A stretch of 64,000 nucleotides of DNA from Celerinatantimonas yamalensis (GCF_046054155.1 NZ_JBEQCT010000003.1:1-64000), one strand, 5' to 3'; positions 34,458 through 42,947 are shown, counted from the first letter of the stretch. Notes: generated by a model from the letters alone, not told the origin. Numbers and translations: made by a program.

Positions 34458-34478
34458 TTAACCAATTTAATTGGTTAA
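34458..34478. promoter_or_regulatory. Perfect 21-bp palindrome, candidate PspF enhancer site
   Basis: The 10-base arms TTAACCAATT (34458-34467) and AATTGGTTAA (34469-34478) are exact reverse complements around one central T. The palindrome lies about 94 bp upstream of the pspA -24 element and directly upstream of pspF, where PspF upstream activating sequences lie in E. coli. It could also autoregulate pspF. Confidence 0.6.
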
Positions 34479-34571
34479 AAATACCTTTATTTGGTTTTTT
34501 TGACCGCAGAAAATTTATCGTAATAGAGTGATAAGCCAATAAGTTTAATTTAATCAATATATTATAGATAT

Positions 34572-34587
34572 TGGCACAAAAACTGTA
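34572..34587 (+). promoter_or_regulatory. Sigma-54 promoter of pspABC
   Basis: TGGCACAAAAACTGTA shows the -24 GG at 34573-34574 and a -12 GT ten bases later. As I recall, the E. coli pspA promoter also has GT in place of GC here. It lies 61 bp upstream of pspA, in the pspF-pspA divergent region. Confidence 0.78.
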
Positions 34588-34647
34588 CTAATAAAGCTGT
34601 AATCGCAAAAGTAGTTATTCATTAGCATTAAGAAAGAGGATAAGTCG

Positions 34648-35319
34648 ATGGGCATTTTTTCTAGAATGACAGATATTATTAACAGCAATTTGACGTCTAT
34701 ATTGGATAAGGCTGAAGATCCCAAAAAGATGATTCGAATGATGATTCAAGAGATGGAAGAAACCTTAGTTGAGGTGCGTTCTAGCTCTGCACGGGTGATA
34801 GCCGATCGTAAAACTACCGGTCGCCGCTTAGAACGTATGCGCAGTGAAGCGACCGAGTGGGAAAATAAAGCCATGCTGGCTATCAGCAAAGGGCGAGAAG
34901 ACTTAGCTCGCGCTGCTTTGGCAGAAAAGCAGCAACTTGAAAAAGAAATGATGTCCATTGATCAAGAGCTGGCCGTGTTAGATGATCACCTTGAACATTT
35001 GCATGAAGAAGTGGGTCAGCTACAGAGCAAATTGAATGATGCGAAGGCTAAACAAAAAGCCATGTTACTCCGTCAATCTAGCGTACAAAGCCGGATTCGT
35101 GTTAAACGTCAGAATCACAAAGAAGCGTTAGATGACGCGTTTGAAAAATTTGAGCGTTTTGAGCGTCGCGTCGATAATCTAGAAGGCCAACTTGAATCCA
35201 TGGACATCGGGATGGAGCCCAAAGCCGATCTCAAATCACAGATTGATGCCTTGGCATATGATGACGATATCAATGATGAATTGGCCCGATTGAAAGAGAA
35301 AATGACCAAGGCAAACTAA
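34648..35319 (+). CDS. pspA: Phage shock protein A
   Basis: This 223-residue coiled-coil protein of the PspA/ESCRT-III family has the amphipathic N-terminal helix MGIFSRMTDIINSNLTSILDKA. Long charged helices follow, including DPKKMIRMMIQEMEETLVEVR. It inhibits PspF in the resting state and, under envelope stress, assembles on the inner membrane to preserve proton-motive force. Length equals that of E. coli PspA (222). Confidence 0.97.
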   Translation: MGIFSRMTDIINSNLTSILDKAEDPKKMIRMMIQEMEETLVEVRSSSARVIADRKTTGRRLERMRSEATEWENKAMLAISKGREDLARAALAEKQQLEKEMMSIDQELAVLDDHLEHLHEEVGQLQSKLNDAKAKQKAMLLRQSSVQSRIRVKRQNHKEALDDAFEKFERFERRVDNLEGQLESMDIGMEPKADLKSQIDALAYDDDINDELARLKEKMTKAN

Positions 35320-35360
35320 GCTGAAAACATATCAGCCCAGAGAACGTAGGGAATTGTATT

Positions 35361-35597
35361 ATGAGTATGGCCGCATTTTTGTTTGTCCCCACCGTCATCT
35401 TTATGTCGGTGGTCGCACCCATCTGGTTGGTACTGCATTACCGCAGCAAGAATCGTGCGGTGAAAGGTTTGGATGAAGGTGATAAGCAGGAATTGGAATC
35501 TTTGCTGATGCAGGCGGATAAACTGACGGAGAGAGTGCAAGCATTAGAGCGTATTCTCGATGTAGAGAGTCCAAATTGGCGCCAACGACAAGGATGA
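35361..35597 (+). CDS. pspB: Phage shock protein B
   Basis: This 78-residue protein has one N-terminal membrane helix (AAFLFVPTVIFMSVVAPIWLVLHY) and a cytoplasmic coiled coil (ELESLLMQADKLTERVQALE). It acts with PspC to sense membrane stress and pull PspA from PspF. It is 41 bp after pspA. Confidence 0.93.
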   Translation: MSMAAFLFVPTVIFMSVVAPIWLVLHYRSKNRAVKGLDEGDKQELESLLMQADKLTERVQALERILDVESPNWRQRQG

Positions 35598-35663
35598 TGT
35601 ATCTCCTAATCATGAACAGAATGCGCATGCGCTGGTGGATGGAAAACTAAGAGGATCGAGATA

Positions 35664-36092
35664 ATGAAATATAAAGATAAAAAATCCCATGGTTGGGGGC
35701 TGAATTTATATCGTAATGAGGAACAAGGACGCATAGGTGGTGTGTGTGCAGGCCTTGCCGATCATTTTGATGTGGCGCCATGGGTCGTGCGACTATTTAC
35801 TTTTGGTAGCTTTTTTTTCCTTGGTGGATTTGTCGTCTTTGCGTATCTCGCGTTATGGTTTTTTTTAGATGTGCGACCAGCGGGCGGCGATGGCTACGAA
35901 TATGAGTACGATGAGCATCAGCGAAGCTATCGCCCAAAAAAGATGTTTAAGTATTCCGATAGTGCCAATTCACGCTTGCGCCGTGCTAAAGAAAAATTAG
36001 ATGATGTCACGGGGAGAGTGAGCGATATGGAGCGGCACGTCACGTCAAGAAAATTCGATTTAGACCGTGAGTTTTCGAAAATGCATGATTGA
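35664..36092 (+). CDS. pspC: Phage shock protein C
   Basis: This 142-residue PspC-domain protein carries the signature NEEQGRIGGVCAGLADHFDV (residues 18-37), then a membrane span (FFFLGGFVVFAYLALWFFL) and a C-terminal coiled-coil tail with ANSRLRRAKEKLDDVTGRV. It is the membrane sensor partner of PspB. It is last in the pspABC operon, with no clear terminator in the following 100 bp. Confidence 0.94.
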   Translation: MKYKDKKSHGWGLNLYRNEEQGRIGGVCAGLADHFDVAPWVVRLFTFGSFFFLGGFVVFAYLALWFFLDVRPAGGDGYEYEYDEHQRSYRPKKMFKYSDSANSRLRRAKEKLDDVTGRVSDMERHVTSRKFDLDREFSKMHD

Positions 36093-36569
36093 TCTTGCAT
36101 AGAGCATGTCTAGATAATCTGCCAAACCAAAGGCAAGGTATATTGACGGGCATATTGAAACGACTAGATAGAAGCACCTATTGTTTCCCATGAGATCCAA
36201 GGACAGCTTCTCTAAGTTGATATGCTAGTTGCTTTTATGGTGCTGAAAACCTTGTATAGCATGAGTGCCACATAACTTTGAGTGTTTCAGTAACGGAGTC
36301 AGTAAGGAAAACTTGGCATAAAACGTCACGTTTTCCAAATAGACATATTGTAACGAGCCTGAGAAGTATAGCGGGTAGACGGCTTGTCAAAGAATCTGCA
36401 TGAGTTGGATGCTTTGAAGCGACTAACTACAGCGGAAGATCTAAGGTGATCAATTTCAGCTCACTGATATAAAAAGTTTAATGCGTTGAACGATGGCCGT
36501 CATAGGTCAATGCCTACTGCAAAAATTTGAGTCTGACGTATCATATCGAAAGATATTATTCAGGGTGAT
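36093..36569. other. Intergenic region of about 480 bp, no gene recognised
   Basis: The region lies between convergent pspC and btuR. Small palindromic stretches such as AACGTCACGTT near 36328 occur, but no gene, terminator with T tract or mobile-element end could be supported. Confidence 0.45.
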
Positions 36570-37163
36570 TTACCAATCAATACCTTGTCGAGCTTTGAGG
36601 CCATGATCAAAAGCATGCTTACGTGATTGCACTTCACTGACTGTATCAGCTAATGCCATTAAACGTCGATGCGCCCCGCGTCCGGTAATGATGACCGACA
36701 TGTCGATGGGGCGATGTTCAATAACCTCAATTACTTCATCTAAGTCGATGTAGTCGTAACTCACCATATAGGTGAGCTCATCAAGAAGAACCACATCTAA
36801 ATTTGGATTAGCAAGCATGGCTTTGCCTTGCTGCCACACCGCCTGGGCCGCGCGGCGATCATGCTCTTTATTTTGCGTATCCCAAGTAAAACCAGTGGCC
36901 ATCACCGCAAACTGTACGCCATGTTGGGCTAGTAGATTGCGCTCGCCACACGCCCATGTCCCTTTGATAAATTGCACAACGCCAGCTTGTTGACCATGTC
37001 CAACAGCACGGGCCACGGTTCCAAAACCAGAAGTCGATTTACCTTTGCCATTACCCGTGATCACCAGCACTAACCCGCGCTCGTGTTGCGCGCTAGCTAT
37101 ACGCTCATCAATCTGACTTTTGAGCTTTTGTTGACGTTGTTGGTAACGATCGGTATCGCTCAT
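36570..37163 (-). CDS. btuR: Corrinoid adenosyltransferase
   Basis: This 197-residue enzyme of the CobO/BtuR family has the modified P-loop TGNGKGKST near residues 36-44. It also carries GVVQFIKGTWACGERNLL, VLLDELTYMVSYDYIDLDEV and a terminal QGIDW. It adenosylates cob(I)alamin or cobinamide with ATP. The ATG at 37163 has AGGA upstream; the ORF extends further but without a site. It starts 14 bp after nadE and is the last gene of the yhhQ-pncB-nadE-btuR cluster. Also called cobO or cobA. Confidence 0.95.
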   Translation of the reverse strand: MSDTDRYQQRQQKLKSQIDERIASAQHERGLVLVITGNGKGKSTSGFGTVARAVGHGQQAGVVQFIKGTWACGERNLLAQHGVQFAVMATGFTWDTQNKEHDRRAAQAVWQQGKAMLANPNLDVVLLDELTYMVSYDYIDLDEVIEVIEHRPIDMSVIITGRGAHRRLMALADTVSEVQSRKHAFDHGLKARQGIDW

Positions 37164-37177
37164 GTGATTTGTTCCTG

Positions 37178-39286
37178 TTATTTCTCTGTTGCTTGCGCGC
37201 GAATATATGCCCACATCTGCTCGAGCGGCTCGGCAAAACTGGCATTTAGCAGAGGGAACCGATGGAATGTTTTAGGATCCAAGGAAATTTGCTCAACATG
37301 AAAGCCTGCTCGAGTGCCATAGCGTTTCCATGGATTACGACAGAACAAGCGAAACCAGCGTTCAATAAATTGACCGAGTTGCTCAAGTGAATAAACCTGA
37401 CCATGGCCTTGCATTAACAGATCAATCAGAATACTTTTGGGCCACATTTGCCGGATCAAATAACTATCCATGATGCTATCGCAAATGATATAAGGCATGA
37501 GATCTTCTTCGTCCGTTTGTTCAACAGGACGCAGCTCTGCAGTCGGTTGCTGTACATTGATCTGGCCCATTGCTGGAATGGTTAAGCGATGAAAGCCATG
37601 GAATCCCTCTACAGGGAGGCCTTGTTTTTCCAGCCAATGGTTAATCTTGCGAATGCGTGTTTTTGATAACCCTGAAACGACTGAAAGTACTCCAGAGGTA
37701 TCGCCATCCATCGTGGCATATCCGAGAGCTGATTCGGATAAGTTGGATGTGGCTATCAGCAGTTTATTCTCACGGTTAGCCAACATCCAGACGCCTGGAC
37801 TACGACTACGGGCTTGAATGTTTTGCAGCGCGATATCGTCATCTTTCCAGTTCAGCGGGCGTTCAGGGTAGATCTGGTTTACCAGCTCGATGTAGTCATC
37901 GACGATGGTTTGTACGTTCCAATGTTGGAAATTAGCGCCGATATTCTCTGATACAGCTTGGGCTGCATTAAAGGTAATTGCCGAACTATTGTCAGTTCCT
38001 TGATAGAGACAGAGCAAGACCTTGGGCATGACATATTGATGTAACCAATGCGTATAATCACCGAGTTCATCGCTGTATTGTGGAATGTCGTCAAGCCAAA
38101 TCGTTGGTAGAGCTTGACGATAGTCGTTTGCGCCCAGTTGGTGCAAAGCTAGATAATGAGACAGATAGACTAACGTCGCCGCCAAACCTGAATCGGCACC
38201 ACCTGACATACTCACGACAAAGCCATGCGTATGGGTGCGTTGCATCCAATCCCAAAGCCCATTGGCTAACGCATAGCAAATCTCGCTATGGATGCGATCA
38301 TCATGGCTGAGATCGTCCCAAAATTCATTCATCTCATCGTTGGCTGGAAGCGACTGTTCAGTGACCTGCCAAGGCGGTGTGGATGTGGTGAGCAAATAAG
38401 GTAGCGTGATGTCAGACTGTGCCTTAAAAATATTAATGGACTCGCTACTGAGAATGCGTGTCACTCGGTTGGCGCTGAGATTGACTAAGGCATGATTGAG
38501 CAGTACCTCTTGGCAGTTAAGGCGTTCGCCATAAGAGACCATGCGTCCTTCAGAGGCGATCATACATCCTGCATCAAATATACTGGTTCCATTCTCGGTG
38601 CCATTGAGGTTGGCATAAGCGTAAACGACCCCAAAGGCTCGCGATCCTTCTAAAATAAATTGCTCACGAACATCAAATTTACCGCTGGCAAAATGAGATG
38701 CGCTCGGGTTTAAGATTAAATCGACATTGCGTTGATACAGATCGCGTCCAGGGCGATTACTGATCCATGAGTCTTCGCAGGTTTCAAATCCAATGCGCAC
38801 GCCGTGAGAGTCTATCACCAAATCCCCCATTGGAACTTGATAATGCGGGTGCTGAACGACTTGGCCACGCGGCCATGCTTCAAACCAACGGGGTTCGTAA
38901 TGTAACCCGTTGCGAGCTAAAAATTGTTTACAGGAAAAACCATGTAAACCATCGGCGCTGAAAATGGCTGACGCGTTATACACTTGCCCACCGGGGTAGA
39001 GCAGTGGAAGGCCAAGGCTAATGAGCATCGGTTGCTGATCTTGGCCTAGGGTTTGGGCGGCTTTGAGTACATCTTGCAACGCGGCCATGGCCGCTTCATG
39101 AAATTCTTGAAAGGTGAAATTATCTTCACAACCATAACCGGTTAACGCCAGCTCTGGCATCAATAATACGTTGCTACCGCATTCATAGCCTTGCTCAATT
39201 GCGCGTATGATCCGTGCGATATTACCTTTAAAATCAAATGGAAGCTGGCGCAAAGAAGCCGTTGCAATCGTTAAATAATCAGCCAT
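37178..39286 (-). CDS. nadE: Glutamine-dependent NAD+ synthetase, long two-domain type
   Basis: This 702-residue protein has an N-terminal nitrilase-type glutaminase (1-300) and a C-terminal synthetase (about 320-690). The glutaminase triad is visible as Glu45 (LLMPELALTGYG), the lysine of CKQFLARNGLHYEP and the cysteine of GFETCEDSW. The synthetase PP-loop is VSMSGGADSGLAATLVY. It amidates nicotinic acid adenine dinucleotide to NAD+ using glutamine. The long, eukaryote-like type is less common in gammaproteobacteria, which often have a short ammonia-dependent NadE. The ATG at 39286 has AAGGA upstream. It follows pncB by 10 bp. Confidence 0.93.
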   Translation of the reverse strand: MADYLTIATASLRQLPFDFKGNIARIIRAIEQGYECGSNVLLMPELALTGYGCEDNFTFQEFHEAAMAALQDVLKAAQTLGQDQQPMLISLGLPLLYPGGQVYNASAIFSADGLHGFSCKQFLARNGLHYEPRWFEAWPRGQVVQHPHYQVPMGDLVIDSHGVRIGFETCEDSWISNRPGRDLYQRNVDLILNPSASHFASGKFDVREQFILEGSRAFGVVYAYANLNGTENGTSIFDAGCMIASEGRMVSYGERLNCQEVLLNHALVNLSANRVTRILSSESINIFKAQSDITLPYLLTTSTPPWQVTEQSLPANDEMNEFWDDLSHDDRIHSEICYALANGLWDWMQRTHTHGFVVSMSGGADSGLAATLVYLSHYLALHQLGANDYRQALPTIWLDDIPQYSDELGDYTHWLHQYVMPKVLLCLYQGTDNSSAITFNAAQAVSENIGANFQHWNVQTIVDDYIELVNQIYPERPLNWKDDDIALQNIQARSRSPGVWMLANRENKLLIATSNLSESALGYATMDGDTSGVLSVVSGLSKTRIRKINHWLEKQGLPVEGFHGFHRLTIPAMGQINVQQPTAELRPVEQTDEEDLMPYIICDSIMDSYLIRQMWPKSILIDLLMQGHGQVYSLEQLGQFIERWFRLFCRNPWKRYGTRAGFHVEQISLDPKTFHRFPLLNASFAEPLEQMWAYIRAQATEK

Positions 39287-39296
39287 GATTGATTCC

Positions 39297-40511
39297 TTAT
39301 GAGGCCCAAGTGACACGGTATACTTTTTTTAGATAATCGACGAACTGTTCATCTTCACATAGGTTTTTACCGGGTGCATCAGAGATTTTCGCGACGGGAC
39401 GACCGTTGACATGGACAAGTTTCATGACAATATTCAGCGGAGACACATCATCCAGATCGCAGGATAAATAGGTTCCGATGCCAAACGAGATTTTAATACG
39501 CCCTTCAAAGTAGCGGTAGATACTGACCATCTGCTCAAAGTTGAGACCATCACTGAAGACTAATGTCTTAGTCATTGGATCAATATTGAGGTTTTCATAC
39601 ATCTTAATGGCTTTATCGCCAAATATGCGCGGATCACCCGAATCATGGCGTAGGCCATCAAAAAGTTTGGCAAAATAGAGGTCAAAATCGCGAATAAATG
39701 CGTCCATTCCGATCACATCAGTCAACGCGCAGCCGAGCCGTCCACGGAACTCTTTCACCCAACACTCGAGCGTATGCTTTTGCGAATTTGCCAGTTGAAT
39801 CCCAACTTGTTGAGAAAGCATAAATATTTCATGAGCCATCGTGCCAATGGGCGTTAACCCCATGGCTTTGGCCATGTACATGTTGGATGTTCCGCTGAAA
39901 ACCCCAGGTAACAGCTCTTTAAACTGGCTGACCATGCGATATTGAGTGGCTGAGCTAAACCGTCGACGGGTACCAAAGTCAGCAAACATTAAGTTTTTCA
40001 TCTGGTAACGTTCGATTTGTTCTTTTAACCAATTTACTTTGGTGGTGATCTTTTGATCAACATCCGCAATGGTTTTGTTACCGTGGTTGTTGCGGTTATA
40101 AACTTCAGAGATAGTGGATAAAACCGGCATTTCAAAGTGGTTGATGTGCATCAACGGGCCACGAGTGCGTACTGAAAGTTGGCCATTTTCTTCGCTAATT
40201 TTTAAAAATCGCGTTTGATAAGACCACATTCTTACCCACTCGATGAAATCTTTGGTGTACCAAGGAACCTTAGCAAGCCATTCAATTTCATCATCAGTGA
40301 ACTTTAAGCCATTTAAATTTTCCAGTTCTTGTTCGATTTCATCTCGATAGGGGCGCAAGTCAACGTCACTTCGTACGACTAGTTTGTACTCTGCATCTTC
40401 CACATAGGGATACTGATGCATGAAGCACTGCCACATATTCATTTTGTAGAAATCATTATCTAATGCGGAAAAATTTAAATGTTCTCGAAATAAGGGTACT
40501 GATGACTGCAT
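39297..40511 (-). CDS. pncB: Nicotinate phosphoribosyltransferase
   Basis: This 404-residue enzyme (E. coli 400) has DNDFYKMNMWQCFMHQYP near the N-terminus, FADFGTRRRFSSATQYRMV near 215 and DGLRHDSGDPRIFGDKAI near 300, with GIGTYLSCDLDD near 360. It converts nicotinate to nicotinate mononucleotide in the NAD salvage pathway. The ATG at 40511 has AAGGAA upstream; the long upstream extension is rejected. It lies directly before nadE, so salvage and final amidation are made together. A perfect inverted repeat sits just upstream of its ribosome site. Confidence 0.96.
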   Translation of the reverse strand: MQSSVPLFREHLNFSALDNDFYKMNMWQCFMHQYPYVEDAEYKLVVRSDVDLRPYRDEIEQELENLNGLKFTDDEIEWLAKVPWYTKDFIEWVRMWSYQTRFLKISEENGQLSVRTRGPLMHINHFEMPVLSTISEVYNRNNHGNKTIADVDQKITTKVNWLKEQIERYQMKNLMFADFGTRRRFSSATQYRMVSQFKELLPGVFSGTSNMYMAKAMGLTPIGTMAHEIFMLSQQVGIQLANSQKHTLECWVKEFRGRLGCALTDVIGMDAFIRDFDLYFAKLFDGLRHDSGDPRIFGDKAIKMYENLNIDPMTKTLVFSDGLNFEQMVSIYRYFEGRIKISFGIGTYLSCDLDDVSPLNIVMKLVHVNGRPVAKISDAPGKNLCEDEQFVDYLKKVYRVTWAS

Positions 40512-40523
40512 AACTGTTCCTTG

Positions 40524-40541
40524 GTTGACTAACAAGTCAAC
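40524..40541 (-). promoter_or_regulatory. Perfect inverted repeat before pncB
   Basis: GTTGACT (40524-40530) and AGTCAAC (40535-40541) flank a four-base spacer, 13-30 bp upstream of the pncB ATG and adjoining its ribosome site. It may be an operator of an NAD regulator such as NrtR or NadQ, or a translational hairpin. No regulator gene is nearby, so the reader is unknown. Confidence 0.45.
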
Positions 40542-40591
40542 TAAATAAATTGCTGTACCCCGCAAGATACAACATGCGTCTGGACTCAGTG

Positions 40592-41239
40592 TCAGGCTGA
40601 AGTAGCGTTGCCTATACGGCAACTTACTCGATTAATTACGGTCAGTATTACGCCATATAACGGCAAAAACAAAATGATATTAATCATTAATTTAACCCAA
40701 TAATCGACTTCAGCGATGCTTACCCAATGGGCGGTCATAAATGGATTACTGCCCGCATAAAAAGCAACACTAAAAAAGATAAAGGTGTCTGCTAAATTGC
40801 CAATTATTGCTGAACCTGCTGGCGCTGCCCACCATTGTCTGAGTCTACGTAATCGTCTGAATACTATGATATCAAGAAGTTGTCCTGCAAGGTAAGCAGA
40901 AAAACTCGCCAGAGCGATTCTTCCGGCAAAGCTATTAAACTGACCAAGCGTCCCAAACCCTTGCCATTGGCCACTAGCGAACAATACATTGAGTAGATAT
41001 GAGGCAGCTAATGCTGGGACCATGGCTTGTATGATGACGCGTCTTGCCAGCGGGTAACCGTATAAGCGTACGGTTAAATCGCTCATGACAAAAATAAATG
41101 GAAAACAAAATGCCGCCCAAGTGCTATGCCAATTGGCGAATGTAAGCGGAAATTGAACCAGATAGTTACTACAAATGATGATAGTGACGTGTGCAATAGT
41201 CAGGCCGGCACGAAGCCGTGGGAGTGAATGGGTACTCAT
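40592..41239 (-). CDS. yhhQ: Queuosine precursor transporter (YhhQ/QPTR family)
   Basis: This 215-residue inner-membrane protein has five to six membrane helices and the COG1738 pattern SNYLVQFP, FPFIFVMSDLTVRLYG, GRIALASFSAYLAGQLLDI and GNLADTFIFFSVAF. YhhQ takes up preQ0/preQ1, precursors of queuosine in tRNA. The ATG at 41239 has AAGGA; the ORF's upstream part is leader. The leader carries a probable preQ1-I riboswitch, which supports the function independently. It heads the yhhQ-pncB-nadE-btuR cluster; an 80-bp gap separates it from pncB. Confidence 0.94.
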   Translation of the reverse strand: MSTHSLPRLRAGLTIAHVTIIICSNYLVQFPLTFANWHSTWAAFCFPFIFVMSDLTVRLYGYPLARRVIIQAMVPALAASYLLNVLFASGQWQGFGTLGQFNSFAGRIALASFSAYLAGQLLDIIVFRRLRRLRQWWAAPAGSAIIGNLADTFIFFSVAFYAGSNPFMTAHWVSIAEVDYWVKLMINIILFLPLYGVILTVINRVSCRIGNATSA

Positions 41240-41245
41240 TGATTT

Positions 41246-41284
41246 GTCCTTTTTAGTTGATGCATCTGGGGTGAGGGAACCCAG
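41246..41284 (-). promoter_or_regulatory. Probable preQ1-I riboswitch in the yhhQ leader
   Basis: On the minus strand a 5-bp stem CTGGG (41284-41280) / CCCAG (41270-41266) closes a nine-base loop starting TTC and ending CAC. The loop matches the class core GGUUC...CACCC. An A-rich tail follows (AACTAAAAAGGA), which includes the ribosome site and could fold back as the class pseudoknot. Position, start of transcript and a queuosine transporter downstream all agree. Ligand binding would hide the ribosome site and lower yhhQ expression. It was judged by eye, without covariance search. Confidence 0.68.
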
Positions 41285-41294
41285 TGAGGGGCGC

Positions 41295-41322
41295 AGCATA
41301 CCGTTTAAAGGCTGTTTGTCAA
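41295..41322 (-). promoter_or_regulatory. Sigma-70 promoter of yhhQ
   Basis: Reading the minus strand, TTGACA (41322-41317) and TATGCT (41300-41295) are spaced by 16 bp. The expected start near 41288 lies just before the riboswitch stem, leaving a leader of about 50 nt. Confidence 0.72.
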
Positions 41323-41453
41323 TGGCTGTATGAGCGCTTAATAAATAAGTGGGTAATACTTATCTTTTTATGGGGGATATCAAGACAGATGATCACGATA
41401 ATAGTGCTAATAGCGGCTTAGTTCTCAACTTCTTATTTATCGAGGTTGTTAAG

Positions 41454-41594
41454 ATGAATAGCGCAATTGACCGAAAATTAGCAACTGCGCTGAGGAGTAC
41501 ACTCTCTAAGCCTGTACCCAAGTATCGTCGCACGGTCGTATATACTGATATATTGCGATGGGCGAGATCATCAAAAGTATTTCGAATTATTTAA
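41454..41594 (+). CDS. Small open frame, uncertain
   Basis: This is a 46-residue, Arg/Lys-rich frame (MNSAIDRKLATALRST..., then PKYRRTVVYTDILRWARSS) with a weak AGG upstream. It overlaps the end of the convergent galactanase gene by 8 bp. I recognise no family. It may be a chance frame; reported because the space between yhhQ and the galactanase gene otherwise holds nothing. Confidence 0.2.
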   Translation: MNSAIDRKLATALRSTLSKPVPKYRRTVVYTDILRWARSSKVFRII

Positions 41595-42582
41595 ACGCGT
41601 TGAGCGTGTTCATCGGACGCATTGTATTGGGATCCCACGCGCCCATGGTATATTTTTGAAAATTAGCTGCTTCGGGTTCCCAATACAGCAGCCCTAAGCC
41701 ACGATTGTTTTTGACTCGATAGACGTAGTTGATCATGGTTGCAACGATTGATTGACTCTCTTTGGCATTCCAAGGTGCACCAATTTCAGAGATGATCACA
41801 TTTTTATTATAGCGAGAGACCATATCATTGAGGTTGTTATAACACTGTTCTTCTGCGAGTTGCCAGCTTTCACCTGAGACATTGGTGGGATAAATTGATG
41901 CACCAATAATGTCGTACTTAGCGCCATACTTACCGATGCCATCAAAGATCCAACGAAATGTACTATTATTTTGGCAATTCGCTAAATGCACAATGACCTT
42001 TGCGTTAGGAAAGACGTTTTTTGTCGCGTCATAACCGGTGTTAATCAGCCAAGCAAAGTTGCGCATATTTGCAGAAGCTTTGCCTAGTGGCCACATCATG
42101 CCATTGTTAGTTTCATTTCCGACCTGTACATAGGCAGGGGTAATACCGGCATTTTTAAGTTGTGTTAGCGCATCGTGTGTATACCACCACATTGCTTTCA
42201 TCAAACCATTTAAATCGTAGTTTTTCCAAGCAGATGGTGTGCTTTGGTGACCCGGATCGGCCCATGTATCACTGTAGTGAAAATCAATCATAATTGCCAT
42301 GCCAGCAGTTTTGGCTCGTTTTGCCTTCTGTAATACATCCTCGATACTATTGTAATAGCCTGAATTGACCCATACGCGTAAACGGATGGTATTTATTCCG
42401 TATGATTTTAAAATTGCAAACAGATCTTGGCTTTGCCCCTGACTGTTATTGAAACGATAGCCAGCTGATTCCATTTGTGATACCCAACTGACATCGGCCC
42501 CTTTAACAAATGCGTACGCATTTGTTTGGCTAAACATCAATGCCGTTCCCATTACAATAGATAGTAAACGATTCCATTTCAT
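41587..42582 (-). CDS. Secreted arabinogalactan endo-beta-1,4-galactanase (GH53)
   Basis: This 331-residue glycoside hydrolase family 53 enzyme has a signal peptide (MKWNRLLSIVMGTALMFSQT, cleaved near AYA-F). The acid/base Glu157 is in VQVGNETNNG and the nucleophile Glu266 in VIISEIGAPWN, both in typical (beta/alpha)8 positions. FVKGADVSWVSQMESAG and NTIRLRVWVNSG at the start and LYWEPEAANF near the end complete the family pattern. It hydrolyses beta-1,4-galactan side chains of pectin, outside the cytoplasm. No galactan transporter, beta-galactosidase or regulator lies beside it. A LacI-type palindrome lies 180 bp upstream. Confidence 0.92.
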   Translation of the reverse strand: MKWNRLLSIVMGTALMFSQTNAYAFVKGADVSWVSQMESAGYRFNNSQGQSQDLFAILKSYGINTIRLRVWVNSGYYNSIEDVLQKAKRAKTAGMAIMIDFHYSDTWADPGHQSTPSAWKNYDLNGLMKAMWWYTHDALTQLKNAGITPAYVQVGNETNNGMMWPLGKASANMRNFAWLINTGYDATKNVFPNAKVIVHLANCQNNSTFRWIFDGIGKYGAKYDIIGASIYPTNVSGESWQLAEEQCYNNLNDMVSRYNKNVIISEIGAPWNAKESQSIVATMINYVYRVKNNRGLGLLYWEPEAANFQKYTMGAWDPNTMRPMNTLNAFK

Positions 42583-42761
42583 TGTGGCGATCTCCGTGAT
42601 TGGCGGTTAGCGGACAGATGCGTTATTTTAATTGCTATTATTTAAATTTTTACCCAATGGTTCAGGGATGGTTGCAACTGCTCGATAGTTATCGAAGCAT
42701 CATCGCAGTGGATTAAAGCATAAGATGATATTTGGATTATTTAACAAGTGTCACAATTGTA

Positions 42762-42775
42762 TGTAATCGATTACA
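42762..42775. promoter_or_regulatory. LacI-family-type operator upstream of the galactanase gene
   Basis: TGTAATCGATTACA is a perfect 14-bp palindrome with the central CG and TGTAA/TTACA arms usual for LacI/GalR-family operators. It lies 180 bp upstream of the galactanase start on its promoter side. The repressor gene is not in this window. Confidence 0.55.
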
Positions 42776-42947
42776 ATTTTAATGCGAATGGTTAAATTGA
42801 TCACAAAATTTTACATGTGAGATACATGTATCGTGAATGAAAGTTAGTATTGAACTCAAACGAACGCTGTTCGGATCGACCTATATTCGATGAGCGTTTT
42901 ATTTATGTGTGTTGTTTAGTACGTTAGTTATCTTTTTTATCTGGAGC

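Noticed and set aside
36328..36339. Palindrome AACGTCACGTTT region as a mobile-element end
   Set aside because: No matching partner end was found and the arms are short; it is likely chance.
40512..40622. Longer N-terminus for pncB
   Set aside because: The ATG at 40511 has AAGGAA and matches family length, and the extension would cover the inverted repeat and the end of yhhQ.
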